From Micromonospora rosaria (GTDB lineage Bacteria > Actinomycetota > Actinomycetes > Mycobacteriales > Micromonosporaceae): DNA of 54,331 bases. The stretch covers positions 1 to 54,331 of the forward strand of contig NZ_LRQV01000035.1 of NCBI RefSeq assembly GCF_001567585.1, read 5' to 3'. Of the stretch, positions 33,979 through 42,649 are shown in pieces; position 1 is the first letter of the stretch, and each line of letters opens with the position of its first letter. Both the position numbers and the translations under genes were made by a program. The notes beneath the pieces were generated by a model. It worked only from the letters and a program-made list of their open reading frames with translations, made no database searches and was not told the origin of the DNA.

Positions 33979-34968
33979 TCAGTGCCGGGCGCGGGTGCGC
34001 GGGTCGATCAGGCCGTAGAGCAGGTCGACGATCAGGTTGGCGCCGAGCACGGCGAGGGTGATGAAGAGGAAGACCCCCTGCATGAGCGCGTAGTCGTTGT
34101 TCGTCACGGCGCCGAGCAGGCGCCCGCCGATCCCGGGATAGGAGAAGACCTGCTCCGTGATGACCGAACCGGAGACCACGAATCCGAGGGAGATGGCGAA
34201 CCCGGCCACGGAGGGGAGGACGGCGTTGCGCGCCGCGTAGGAGCGTCGGATCTTCCTCGGTGACAGGCCCTTGGCCTCCGCCGTCAGGACGTAGTCCTCG
34301 GACAGGGTGGAGACCATCATGTTCCGCATGCCGAGCAGCCACCCGCCGACCGAGGCCAGGACGATGGTCAGGGCGGGCAGGGTGGCGTACCGCACCGCCG
34401 AGAGGATGAACGGCGTGTTCCAGCCGGGGGTGAGCGCGACGTCGTAGCCGCCCTGCAGCGGCAACCAGCCGAGCACCCGGGCCAGCAGGTAGGTGAGGAT
34501 CAGGGCGAGCCAGAAGTACGGGATGGCGGCCAACAGCGTCGTGGCCGGGACCAGCGAGTCGAGCCAGGTGCCGGGGCGCCACCCCACGACCGCGCCGAGG
34601 AGCACCCCGAGCAGCGCGGCGAGGACGGTGGCGACCCCGACGAGGACCACGGTCCAGGGCAGCGACGACAGGATCACGTCGGAGACCTTGGCCGGGTAGT
34701 AGCTCACCGAGACCCCGAGGTCCCCGCGCGCGAGGTTCTTGAGGTAGTCCAGGTACTGGCTCCACAGCGGCCCGGTGTCGTCGCCCCCGAGCAGGAGCGC
34801 GTACGCCTCGCGCGTCTCCGGGCTGACCGTGCCACCGCGCTGCTGGAGCTTGGCCAGCAGGATGTCGACGGGGTCACCGGGCAGGAGGCGCGGGATGGCG
34901 AAGTTGAGGGTCAGGGCGGCCCAGAGGGCGACCGCGTAGAAACCCAGTTTGCGGAGGAAGTAACTCAC
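33979..34968 (-). CDS. Opp-type ABC permease (OppB-like)
   Basis: The 329-residue permease starts with SYFLRKLGFYAVALWAALTL (first helix), has the typical large periplasmic region and five further helices, and an EAA-type loop containing VLTAEAKGLSPRKIRRSY. It ends LIDPRTRARH, the usual OppB/DppB end. The start is GTG with a GAGGAAAG about ten bases upstream. It follows the binding-protein gene by 36 bases, so all five transport genes are one operon. Confidence 0.93.
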   Translation of the reverse strand: MSYFLRKLGFYAVALWAALTLNFAIPRLLPGDPVDILLAKLQQRGGTVSPETREAYALLLGGDDTGPLWSQYLDYLKNLARGDLGVSVSYYPAKVSDVILSSLPWTVVLVGVATVLAALLGVLLGAVVGWRPGTWLDSLVPATTLLAAIPYFWLALILTYLLARVLGWLPLQGGYDVALTPGWNTPFILSAVRYATLPALTIVLASVGGWLLGMRNMMVSTLSEDYVLTAEAKGLSPRKIRRSYAARNAVLPSVAGFAISLGFVVSGSVITEQVFSYPGIGGRLLGAVTNNDYALMQGVFLFITLAVLGANLIVDLLYGLIDPRTRARH

Positions 34969-35004
34969 GGCAGCGCTCTTTCCTCGGGGCGGCGTCCGGG
35001 GCGG

Positions 35005-36681
35005 TCAGCTCTGCGGCTTGAGCCGCTTGAAGATCTCTGCGGCGTCGAGGGACGACCACACCGCCGGGAAGGCGTACAGGTCCTGGTCGGAGGGCCAGCC
35101 GCTGAACTTCGCGGTGTTCCAGACGCTCGTCGTCCCGCCGGTCAGGACCGGGACGTACGGCATGTCCCGCACGATCGCCTGCTGGACGGTGTCGAAGTAC
35201 GGCTGCCGGGCCGCCTGGTCGTCGAGGGGAAGCGCGGCCAGGTCGTCGAGCGCCGCGTCGACCTGCGGGTTGACGTAGCGGGAGAAGTTGTTGCCGGCGG
35301 ACTGGCCCACCTTGGCCCCGGTGCCGGAGTCGAAGAAGTAGGTGTAGAGGTAGAACGGGTCCGGCGCGGGGCCCTGCCCCAGCGAGTCGATGACCAGCTG
35401 GAACCTGCCGGATCCCTTCTTCTCCGTCCACTCGTTCCACGAGGACTGGGCGGCCTGCAGCTCGATCCCGGCGGCCTTGGCCTGCGAGGCCATCGTGTCG
35501 ATCGCGGTGATGTAGTCCGTCCAGCCGGTGACCACCTCGACCGTCAGGGACAGCCGCTGGCCGCCCTTGGCGTAGATGCCGTCGGAGCCCTTGACCCAGC
35601 CGGCCTGCTCCAGGATCTGCGCGCTCTTCTGCGGCTCGGCGGTCATCGGCGCCACCTTCCCCGCGAGGCTGGCGGCGGCGAAGCGGTCCTGGCTGGGGGT
35701 GAGCGTGAAGGCGGGGGAGATCGCGCTCGCGGTGTCCTGGAACGCCAGCTTGTTGAGCTGGGTCCGGTTGAGGGCGGAGTAGAGGGCGTGCCGGACGGCC
35801 GGGTCGGTCTGCGGGCCCGTGCACCCCATCTGCACGCTGGAGCACGTGGCGAGCACCATCTGGCTCTGCCACTGGGTGTACGCGTCGTAGTTCGGGAAGT
35901 TCTTCCTGGTGTTCTTGATGTCGGGGATCGGTCCGGTGAACCAGTCGACCGTGCCGGCCGCGATGCCGTCGGCGCCGGCCTGGTTGCCGGACAGCGCGAC
36001 GAAACGGATCTTCTTGACCCTCGGTTCGCCGCCCCAGTACCTGGAGTTCGCCGAGTAGGTGAAGGCCTGCGGCTTGAACTCGCTGACCAGGTAGGCGCCG
36101 GTGCCGATGGGCTTCTCGACCACGTCCTCGGTGGGGCTGGTGTTCTTCCACAGGTGCTCGGGGACGATCGGCACGGTACCGAGCAGGTCGGGACCCTTGA
36201 CGAAGGCCGGCGCCTGGAACGTGAAGGTGACGTGGGTGTCGTCCACCGCCGCGGCGGTGCCGTCGAACCCGATGTTGTTGATGGCCGCGTTGTTCTTCAG
36301 CAGGCCGAAGGTGAACACGACGTCCTTCGCGGTGAAGGGCTGACCGTCGCTCCACGTCACCCCGTCGCGCAGGGTCACCGACAGGACGGTGCCGTCGGTG
36401 TTCCAGGAGTGCTGCGTGCCGAGCAGCGGCACAAGGTCGGACACCTTGGCCTTGTTGACGAAGAAGAGTGTCTCGTAGATCGCGCCGAGACCCCCGATCC
36501 GGGACGGCGAGAACGGATTGAAGTTGATCTGGTAGTCGCCCGACTGACCCGTGTAGGCCACGAGCGTGGCCTCCGAGCCGGCGGACGGGGTCCCGCCGGA
36601 GCAGCCGGTCAGCACGAGGCCGAGCGTGGCTGCGCCCGCGAGCGCCGCAGCGCGACGCGACATGCCGGTGAGAAGAGACAT
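35005..36681 (-). CDS. Opp-type solute-binding lipoprotein
   Basis: The 558-residue extracellular binding protein (SBP_bac_5 family) delivers substrate to the permeases. A lipoprotein signal is clear: basic start, hydrophobic stretch and lipobox LVLTGC, with the acylated Cys at residue 27. Family marks include LRDGVTWSDGQPFTAKDVVFTF and PVIVPEHLWK in the form VPIVPEHLWK. Opp-type binding proteins import peptides, but related ones in Thermotoga and in actinomycetes bind cello- and manno-oligosaccharides; the context here favours a manno-oligosaccharide. AAAGGA lies seven bases ahead of the ATG. The promoter with ROK-type operator is 65-95 bases upstream. Confidence 0.92.
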   Translation of the reverse strand: MSLLTGMSRRAAALAGAATLGLVLTGCSGGTPSAGSEATLVAYTGQSGDYQINFNPFSPSRIGGLGAIYETLFFVNKAKVSDLVPLLGTQHSWNTDGTVLSVTLRDGVTWSDGQPFTAKDVVFTFGLLKNNAAINNIGFDGTAAAVDDTHVTFTFQAPAFVKGPDLLGTVPIVPEHLWKNTSPTEDVVEKPIGTGAYLVSEFKPQAFTYSANSRYWGGEPRVKKIRFVALSGNQAGADGIAAGTVDWFTGPIPDIKNTRKNFPNYDAYTQWQSQMVLATCSSVQMGCTGPQTDPAVRHALYSALNRTQLNKLAFQDTASAISPAFTLTPSQDRFAAASLAGKVAPMTAEPQKSAQILEQAGWVKGSDGIYAKGGQRLSLTVEVVTGWTDYITAIDTMASQAKAAGIELQAAQSSWNEWTEKKGSGRFQLVIDSLGQGPAPDPFYLYTYFFDSGTGAKVGQSAGNNFSRYVNPQVDAALDDLAALPLDDQAARQPYFDTVQQAIVRDMPYVPVLTGGTTSVWNTAKFSGWPSDQDLYAFPAVWSSLDAAEIFKRLKPQS

Positions 36682-36744
36682 CTTGGTCCTTTCACGCGCG
36701 GGGGCGATGCTCGCCCGCCGTGGCCCAGGAAGGGCATGACATGT

Positions 36745-36774
36745 ATTCTTAAGCGACTAAATTTACTCAGTCAA
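36745..36774 (-). promoter_or_regulatory. importer operon promoter with ROK-type operator
   Basis: On the minus strand TTGACT (36774-36769), a 17-base spacer and TAAGAAT (36751-36745) form a strong promoter. The spacer holds the near-palindrome ACTAAATTTACT (36756-36767). Architecture matches the GH5 and beta-mannosidase promoters. The third ROK gene is divergent. Confidence 0.75.
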
Positions 36775-37136
36775 TGCATGAGGTGGATCGATCTCGATAA
36801 GTTCCCGCTCCGGGACCGACGGACGGCTGGTCGCAGCCGCCCGCCCCGGCCACGGTCGGGGACGGACCGCCCCGCCGAGGAGTCGCCGCATCCGCCAGAC
36901 GGACCACGAGCAGCGCACCCGCCGGGATTGTCGCCGGTGTCCGTCCGAGCTGGAGGCAGCCACCCGGCACGCCGTCGTCCAGCCCGACCACACCGCGACG
37001 ACCCCGACTCATCGGCTTCGCCGGGCCGGAGGCCGCCGCCGTCGACCCTTGCGCCATTTAGTTGATCTGATGAACATATGAGCGGGAGTGATCAGCCCGG
37101 CTCCAGCTCCCGGCCGGATCTAGGAGGGCTCGCGGC
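36775..37136. other. divergent spacer upstream of the third ROK gene
   Basis: No gene is seen in these 362 bases. Near its right end CATTTAGTTGATC (37055-37067) resembles half of the operator in the importer promoter (TTTAGT versus ACTAAA) and lies about 70 bases ahead of the ROK start, so it may be a second binding site for autoregulation. Confidence 0.4.
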
Positions 37137-38348
37137 ATGCTCCGCAACGACGATGGTCGCGTCACCACGGCCGGGCGGATGCTCGATCTCCTGCGCACCC
37201 GCGGCACGCTCAGCCGGGTGGAGCTCGCCGCGCTCTCCGGCCTCACGCAGGCCAGGATCACCCACGTGGTCCGCCGTCTGATCGACGGAGGCCTCGTCCG
37301 CGAGGTGGGCCGTGAGCAGCAGGGCCGGGGCCAGCCCCGGCGCCTGCTGGAGCTGGAGGCGGATGCCTGGTACGCCGTCGGAGTCCAGTTCGACCGCACC
37401 ACGACGACGATCGTCGTGATCGACTTCGCCGGCCGGCGGGTCGCGACCGCCGGCTTCCGCGGCACCGGGACCAGCGGGCCGGATGCGGCCGTCTCCACCC
37501 TGGCCGACCACGTCGACGACCTGGTGCACCGCACGGGCGTGCCGCGCGAGCGGGTCCTCGGCGTCGGTTTGGTCACCCACGGACCTCAGGACCGCGAGCG
37601 CGGCATGCTCCTGATGGCCCATCCCACGCCCGACTGGCTCCAGTACCCCCTGACGTCGACACTGTCGAACCGGCTCGGCCTACCCGTCCTGCTGGAGAAC
37701 GACGCGACGGCGGCGGCCACCGGCGAGCAGTGGTCCGGCACGGTGCCGACCGACACGTTCGGGCTCATCTACCTGGGTTCCGGCCTGGGCGGCGGCATCG
37801 TGGCGGACGGCAACGCCTACCGCGGTCGCGCCTCGAACGCCGTCGAGATAGGGCACGTGGCGCTCATGGGCGCCAGCGCCCCCTGCGTCTGCGGCAACCG
37901 TGGCTGCGCCGAGGCCGAGGCCGGCCCACGCACGGTCGTCGCGCAGGTGCTCGCCCGTCCCGACCTCGCCGAGCGCCTCGGCATCAGGGCCCACGAGGAG
38001 GACACCCTCGCCGACTTCGGGCGCGTCGTGCGCGCGTGGCAGGCGGGCGACCCGGACGCCACGAGGATCCTCCAGCAGTCCGCCCGCTGGACCGGCCGCA
38101 CGGCGGTGACCATGGTGAATCTCTTCGATCTCGACACCGTCGTGCTGGCCGGACCCGCCCTCGTCAACGCCGGCCCGCTCTACCAGCAGTTCATCGAGGC
38201 GGAGCTGACCCGCCACGCGCTCAGCCGGGCGCTCAGCCGGCCCCGCGTCCTCCTGTCCGCCAACGTGGACACCGCCGCCGCCATCGGTGGCGCCCTCCAC
38301 GTCCTGCGCAGCGTCACCGTGGAGCACATCGCCAGGACGCCCGCCTGA
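37137..38348 (+). CDS. ROK-family transcriptional repressor (third of three)
   Basis: The 403-residue regulator has the HTH at about residues 10-65 (LSRVELAALSGLTQARITHVV) and a ROK domain with LENDATAAATGEQWSG (about 183-198), GSGLGGGIVADGNAYRG and the zinc motif GH...CVCGNRGCAE. GGAGGG lies eight bases before the ATG. It is close in layout to the second ROK regulator (shared QDRxxGxLLxxxPTxxWLxYP pattern), which suggests a duplicated pair with separate targets. It is divergent from the importer operon and 50 bases upstream of the co-directional GH36 gene, with which it is probably co-transcribed. Confidence 0.9.
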   Translation: MLRNDDGRVTTAGRMLDLLRTRGTLSRVELAALSGLTQARITHVVRRLIDGGLVREVGREQQGRGQPRRLLELEADAWYAVGVQFDRTTTTIVVIDFAGRRVATAGFRGTGTSGPDAAVSTLADHVDDLVHRTGVPRERVLGVGLVTHGPQDRERGMLLMAHPTPDWLQYPLTSTLSNRLGLPVLLENDATAAATGEQWSGTVPTDTFGLIYLGSGLGGGIVADGNAYRGRASNAVEIGHVALMGASAPCVCGNRGCAEAEAGPRTVVAQVLARPDLAERLGIRAHEEDTLADFGRVVRAWQAGDPDATRILQQSARWTGRTAVTMVNLFDLDTVVLAGPALVNAGPLYQQFIEAELTRHALSRALSRPRVLLSANVDTAAAIGGALHVLRSVTVEHIARTPA

Positions 38349-38398
38349 CGCGACCCCTCCACCCCGCCCGGTCCCGCCCGACGAGAGCCAGGAGAGAG

Positions 38399-40555
38399 AT
38401 GTCGTCCCCACGCACCCCCGAACCGCACGCCGCCTGGACAGTACTGCGCCGCGACGGCGTCGCCATCATCCTCGCCCATCCCGCAACCGGCCTGCCCGCC
38501 GTCCTGCACTGGGGCGCCGACCTCGGCCCGCTGGAGGCCAGCGACCTCGACGCCCTGGACCGGGCCACCAGCCGTCAGACGACGCCCGGCACGCTGGACG
38601 CCGCCTGGCGCCTACCGATCGTGCCCGAGGAGGCGAACGGCTGGTCCGGCCGACCGGGACTGCTCGCCACCCGCGACGGCCGTCCCCTCTATCCGCGCTG
38701 GACGTCGCGGGTCGAGCACGAGGACACCGGCTCCGTGCGCGTCACCGCGACCGACGCCGACGCCGGCCTGACCCTGCGCATCCAGGTGGAGCTCGGCGCC
38801 GGCGGGCTGGCGCTCCTGCACCACGAGCTGATCAACGATGGTGCCGGGGACGTGGAGGTGGCATGGCTGGAGGCGACGCTCCCGGTGCCGAAGACCGCCG
38901 ACCACCTCACCGCCTTCTCCGGGCGTTGGACTCGGGAGAAGGCGCCGCTCACCACGGCCATGCCCCGGGGGACGACCACGCGCGAATCGCGTCGCGGCCG
39001 TGGCGGGCACGACGCACCCTGGGTGACGCTCGCGTCGATCGGGGCGCCGCGCAACCGCCGGGGTGAGGTGTGGGCGGTCCACCTCGGTTGGAGTGCCGAC
39101 GTCCGCCACCGGACTGACCGGGTGACGGAGCACGTCACGCTGCTCGGCGCCGGCGAGCTGTTGCGTCCCGGGGAGGTGAGGCTGGCGTCCGGCGCGTCGT
39201 ACCGCACCCCCACGGCGTACTTCGCGTGGTCCGCCGCCGGTCTCGATGGTGTCGCGGACCGCTTCCACACCTGGATGCGCGCGCGGTCCCAGCATCCCCG
39301 TACCCCCCGGCCGCTCGTGCTCAACACGTGGGAGGCGGTCTACTTCCAGCACGACCCCGCGCGCCTGGAACAGCTCGCGCGCCGGGCCGCCGCCGTGGGC
39401 ATAGAGCGCTTCGTGCTCGACGACGGCTGGTTCCTCGGCCGCCGCGACGACACCGCAGGGCTGGGCGACTGGCAGGTCGACCCGACGGTGTGGCCGCAGG
39501 GACTCGAACCCCTGGCGGACCTCGTCCACTCACTCGGCATGCAGTTCGGGCTGTGGTTCGAGCCCGAGATGGTCAACCTCGACTCGGAGCTGGCCCGCGC
39601 GCACCCGGACTGGCTGCTCGCCAACCCGGCGTCGGTTCCGTCGCCCGCAGGGCTGTCCTTCCGCACCCAGTACGTGCTCGACCTGGCCCACCCCGACGCC
39701 TGGGAGCATGTGCGGGCGCAGCTGTCCGCGCTGATCGGCCCGCTCGGCATCGACTTCGTCAAGTGGGACCACAATCGAGACCTGGTCGAACCGGTGCACG
39801 ACGGGGAACCCGGCACGCACGCGCAGACGCTCGCCGCGTACCGACTGATCGAGCGCCTCAAGGCCGACCACCCGAGCCTCGAGATCGAGTCGTGCTCCTC
39901 GGGCGGGGCCCGCACCGACCTCGGCATCCTCGCGCGCACCGACCGGGTGTGGGCGTCGGACTCCAACGACCCCGTCGAACGGCAGGACATCCAGCGCTGG
40001 ACGGAACTCCTGCTGCCGCCGGAGCTCGTCGGCGCTCACGTCGGCCCCTCCCCCGCGCACTCGTCGGGCCGCGCCACCACACTGTCCTACCGCATGGCCA
40101 CCGCCCTGCAGGGCTCGGCAGGCTTCGAGTGGGACATCCTGGGATGCTCGGAAGAGGAGACCGACAGGATCGCCTCGTTCGCCGGCCTCTACAAGGAACT
40201 CCGCGAGCTGTTGCACACCGGCACCGTGGTGCACCCGGACGTGCTCGACCCGGCACTGCGGGTGCGCGGCGTGGTCGCCCCCGACCGCGGCGAGGCGGTG
40301 TTCACCGTGTGCACGGTCAGCTCGTGCGAGGAGGCGCTGGTCGAGCGGCTGCGGCTGGACGGTCTCGACCCGGAGCGCCGATACTCGCTGCGCCTGCGGG
40401 ACGAGATCGGCACGGCGCGGTGGGGATGGGTCACCCCGGCGTGGGTGGGCAGGACGCCGGTCGTCGTCCCGGGCCGAGTGCTCACCGAGGTCGGCCTCCA
40501 GCTGCCCACCCTCTGGCCGGCCCAGGCGCTCGTGCTGCACCTCACCGCGGTCTGA
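38399..40555 (+). CDS. alpha-galactosidase, family GH36 (second)
   Basis: The 718-residue cytoplasmic alpha-galactosidase shows LNTWEAVYFQHD, FVLDDGWFLGRRDD, LWFEPEMVNLDSELARAHPDW in pieces FEPEMVN and HPDWLL, nucleophile Asp457 in KWDHNRD, CSSGGARTDLG, and acid/base Asp521 in SDSNDPVERQ. It differs from the first GH36 in the catalytic flanks (KWDHNRD versus KWDMNRP, SDSNDP versus SDNTDP), so the two are different subgroups and not recent duplicates. AGGAGAG precedes the ATG at 38399. It follows the third ROK gene by 50 bases and ends ahead of a strong terminator. It would debranch imported galactosyl-manno-oligosaccharides. Confidence 0.93.
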   Translation: MSSPRTPEPHAAWTVLRRDGVAIILAHPATGLPAVLHWGADLGPLEASDLDALDRATSRQTTPGTLDAAWRLPIVPEEANGWSGRPGLLATRDGRPLYPRWTSRVEHEDTGSVRVTATDADAGLTLRIQVELGAGGLALLHHELINDGAGDVEVAWLEATLPVPKTADHLTAFSGRWTREKAPLTTAMPRGTTTRESRRGRGGHDAPWVTLASIGAPRNRRGEVWAVHLGWSADVRHRTDRVTEHVTLLGAGELLRPGEVRLASGASYRTPTAYFAWSAAGLDGVADRFHTWMRARSQHPRTPRPLVLNTWEAVYFQHDPARLEQLARRAAAVGIERFVLDDGWFLGRRDDTAGLGDWQVDPTVWPQGLEPLADLVHSLGMQFGLWFEPEMVNLDSELARAHPDWLLANPASVPSPAGLSFRTQYVLDLAHPDAWEHVRAQLSALIGPLGIDFVKWDHNRDLVEPVHDGEPGTHAQTLAAYRLIERLKADHPSLEIESCSSGGARTDLGILARTDRVWASDSNDPVERQDIQRWTELLLPPELVGAHVGPSPAHSSGRATTLSYRMATALQGSAGFEWDILGCSEEETDRIASFAGLYKELRELLHTGTVVHPDVLDPALRVRGVVAPDRGEAVFTVCTVSSCEEALVERLRLDGLDPERRYSLRLRDEIGTARWGWVTPAWVGRTPVVVPGRVLTEVGLQLPTLWPAQALVLHLTAV

Positions 40556-40570
40556 GCCGTAACCGGTAGG

Positions 40571-40610
40571 GCGCGAAGGCCGACAGTGTCACCCGCGTCG
40601 GCCTTCGCGC
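40571..40610 (+). terminator. hairpin terminator after the GH36 gene
   Basis: GCGCGAAGGCCGAC (40571-40584) pairs perfectly over 14 bases with 40597-40610, with a 12-base loop, 15 bases after the stop. Confidence 0.75.
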
Positions 40611-40701
40611 GGCCCGACGGCTGCGCCGCCGGCCAGGGCACCCTCCGCCAATTACACCGATCAGCTTGACCTGATGAACGTGAATGACGAAGCTCTGAGA
40701 T

Positions 40702-40714
40702 GCGCTCCCATCGA
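40702..40714 (+). promoter_or_regulatory. CebR/CelR-like half box upstream of the CBM2 fragment
   Basis: GCGCTCCCATCGA is identical over 13 bases to the element upstream of the GH5 gene on the other strand. It lies 31 bases before the ATG at 40746. A second CGCTCCC follows at 40714-40720. Confidence 0.5.
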
Positions 40715-40745
40715 CGCTCCCCTCTAGGTACTCAGGAGAGCCTCT

Positions 40746-40916
40746 ATGACACGTCGTCACGCCCCGCTGGCGTCGGCGGCGGCCGGCACGCTGGTGGCCG
40801 CCAGCCTGACCGCCGCCACCCTGCCCGCCTCGGCCGCGGCCTCGGGCTGCACGGTCACCTACCCCAGGAGCTACGGCGAGGGTCACCGCGCCCACCTGCT
40901 CACCGTGACTCCGTAG
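40746..40916 (+). pseudogene. secreted CBM2 protein, truncated after the signal peptide
   Basis: This 56-residue frame encodes a full signal peptide (TRRHAPLASAAAGTLVAAS ... ASAAAS) and then SGCTVTYP, the first residues of a CBM2 module including its first Cys. The next residues (RSYGEGHRAHLL) are unrelated and a stop follows. The rest of a modular enzyme has been lost. AGGAG is present upstream, as is the CebR-like box, so transcription may persist. The stop is ten bases from the esterase start. Confidence 0.6.
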
Positions 40917-40926
40917 GAGGCCTCCG

Positions 40927-42045
40927 ATGTCGCGAAAGACCTTCCCGTACGCGGTGCTCGCCGCGATCACCACGATCCTGGCGTGCACGGTGGCGCTCCC
41001 CGGCACCCCGGTGCAGTCGGCTCCCCACCGGACGGCGGCGACGCCGGTCAGGATCATGCCGCTCGGTGACTCGATCACCGCGGGCCCCGGCTGCTGGCGT
41101 GCCCTGTTGTGGAACCAGTTGCAGACCGACGGCCACCAGAACATCGACTTCGTCGGCGGCGCCTCCGACGGCGGTAGCTGCAACTACGGTTTTCCCTACG
41201 ACAGCGACCACGAGGGCCACGGCGGCTTCTCCGCAGTCGGCATCGCCGACAACAACCAGCTCCCGCCCTGGTTGAGCGCCGCACGACCGGATGTCGTCGT
41301 GATGCACCTCGGCACGAACGACCTCTGGGGTGGCTGGCAGTCCATGGACACGATCCTCGCCGCGTTCACCAAGCTGGTCGGGCAGATGCGCGCAAACAAC
41401 CCCGACATGAAGATCATCGTGTCGCAGATCATCCCGCACCACGGCTGCCAGACCTGCCCCGCCGACACCATCACGCTCAACAGCCGGATCCCCGGCTGGG
41501 CCGCCGGTCTCACCACCGCCCAGTCACCCATCGTCGTCGTGGACCAGTGGACCGGCTTCAACGCGGCCACGGACACCGGCGACGGGGTGCACCCGAACGA
41601 CTCGGGATTCCGGAAGATCGCCAACCGCTTCCATCCCGCGCTCGCGCAACTGCTCGGCGGTACCGTTCCGCCCACCTCGTCGCCGAGTCCGACCCCCTCG
41701 GTCACCCCTCCCCCGACACCGTCGACACCCCCGCCCGGCAACAGCCAATGCACGGCGACGTACCGGGTGGTCTCCCGGTGGTCGGGAGGTTTCCAGGGCG
41801 AGGTGAGCATCCGTAACGACACGACGGCGACGACGACGGCGTGGACCGCGACGTTCCGCCTCGACAGCGGCCAGCAGGTCTCGCAGGCCTGGAACGCCAC
41901 GGTCACCCAGACCGGAACGGCGGTGAGCGCACGGAACGTGAGTTGGAACGGCGGCCTGGCCCCGGGCGGCTCGGCTAGCTTCGGCTTCCTGGCTTCCTCG
42001 ACCGGCAGCGACCCGACGCCGGTGGTGGGCTGTACGGTCGGTTGA
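40927..42045 (+). CDS. secreted SGNH/GDSL esterase with C-terminal CBM2
   Basis: The 372-residue exported enzyme has a signal peptide (about 30 residues), an SGNH hydrolase domain with IMPLGDSITAG (block I nucleophile Ser), MHLGTNDLW (block III Asn) and DGVHPNDSG (block V Asp and His), then a Pro/Thr/Ser linker and a CBM2 module (CTATYRVVSRWSGGFQGEV to GCTVG). The layout matches carbohydrate esterases of the CE3 type that remove acetyl groups from plant polysaccharide. GGAGG sits five to six bases before the ATG. It shares its promoter region with the truncated CBM2 gene, so it may now be read from that CebR-box promoter. Confidence 0.9.
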   Translation: MSRKTFPYAVLAAITTILACTVALPGTPVQSAPHRTAATPVRIMPLGDSITAGPGCWRALLWNQLQTDGHQNIDFVGGASDGGSCNYGFPYDSDHEGHGGFSAVGIADNNQLPPWLSAARPDVVVMHLGTNDLWGGWQSMDTILAAFTKLVGQMRANNPDMKIIVSQIIPHHGCQTCPADTITLNSRIPGWAAGLTTAQSPIVVVDQWTGFNAATDTGDGVHPNDSGFRKIANRFHPALAQLLGGTVPPTSSPSPTPSVTPPPTPSTPPPGNSQCTATYRVVSRWSGGFQGEVSIRNDTTATTTAWTATFRLDSGQQVSQAWNATVTQTGTAVSARNVSWNGGLAPGGSASFGFLASSTGSDPTPVVGCTVG

Positions 42046-42172
42046 CCGACGGCGGGTGTGGGTGCGACGCCGGACGCCGCGCCCACACCGCACCGCTCGA
42101 TCGCGGCGTCCCGCACACACCCCATGACCATCGAACCACCGGACCTGCCCGTTCCATCGAGCCCATTTCACC

Positions 42173-42424
42173 GTGGCGGTGCTGGTCCCGGCGATGGCGT
42201 ATGCGCCGCTCGACCCGCCGGGTCCGGCGTTCGACGGTCCGCCCTGGATCGTCTGGTCGACCGCTATCCTTCTCGGCCTTCCGGCCGCAGCGCGGCAGCG
42301 TTGGCCACGGCCGGTGCTGACCCTCGTCCTCGCCGTAGCGGTCGGGGCCACGGTGGCCGCTGTCACCGGCACCGCGGCGATCTGGGCTGGCCTGCTCGCT
42401 GAGCCACCACGGCGGCAGGCCTAG
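42173..42424 (+). pseudogene. sensor histidine kinase, N-terminal membrane fragment
   Basis: About 70 codons (AYAPLDPPGPAFDGPPWIVW, then STAILLGLPAAARQRWPRPVL, then a helix ending TGTAAIW) match the membrane-sensing start of actinobacterial two-component kinases. A start-like ATG at 42124 (MTIEPPDLPVP) is in another frame. After about 42392 the sequence changes abruptly to the antisense of a nucleotidyltransferase gene. No kinase core remains. Confidence 0.55.
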
Positions 42425-42649
42425 TTCGACGGCCACTGCACGCGCCTCATCAAGGACGACTCCGTGCGGGACGAACATCGCGTCCACGTCCCTGGTGACC
42501 CGTTTCGCGTCGTAGGCGAGCGCCACCGCGGCAACACCCACGACGAAGATGTCGGCGACGACCCCGCGACGGACAAGCCGGTCGCCCAGGTGAGTGAACG
42601 CGCGTTCGAGTTCCAGGCGCCCCATCAGGACGCCGTCCGACCCGCTCAC
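42396..42649 (-). pseudogene. DUF6036-type nucleotidyltransferase, 3'-truncated
   Basis: From GTG at 42649 the frame reads LELERAFTHLGDRLVRRGVVAD, then VVGVAAVALAYDAKRVTRDVDAMF and VVLDEARAVAVELGLPPWWLSEQ, the nucleotidyltransferase fold of the DUF6036 (AbiEii-like) group, with the Asp pair in RDVDAMF. After SEQA the similarity ends at the junction with the kinase fragment near 42395, so about half of the ~200-residue protein is gone. The usual Gly-Gly of GGAA is Gly-Val (VGVAA), another sign of decay. Its start overlaps an upstream stop by GTGA. Confidence 0.6.

Noticed and set aside
37730..38398. Upstream extension of the second GH36 frame
   Set aside because: It overlaps the third ROK gene out of frame. 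AGGAGAG and the family start point to 38399.
41975..42395. Minus-strand continuation of the nucleotidyltransferase frame past 42395
   Set aside because: The sequence there is the antisense of the kinase fragment and of the esterase 3' end; family similarity stops at the junction.
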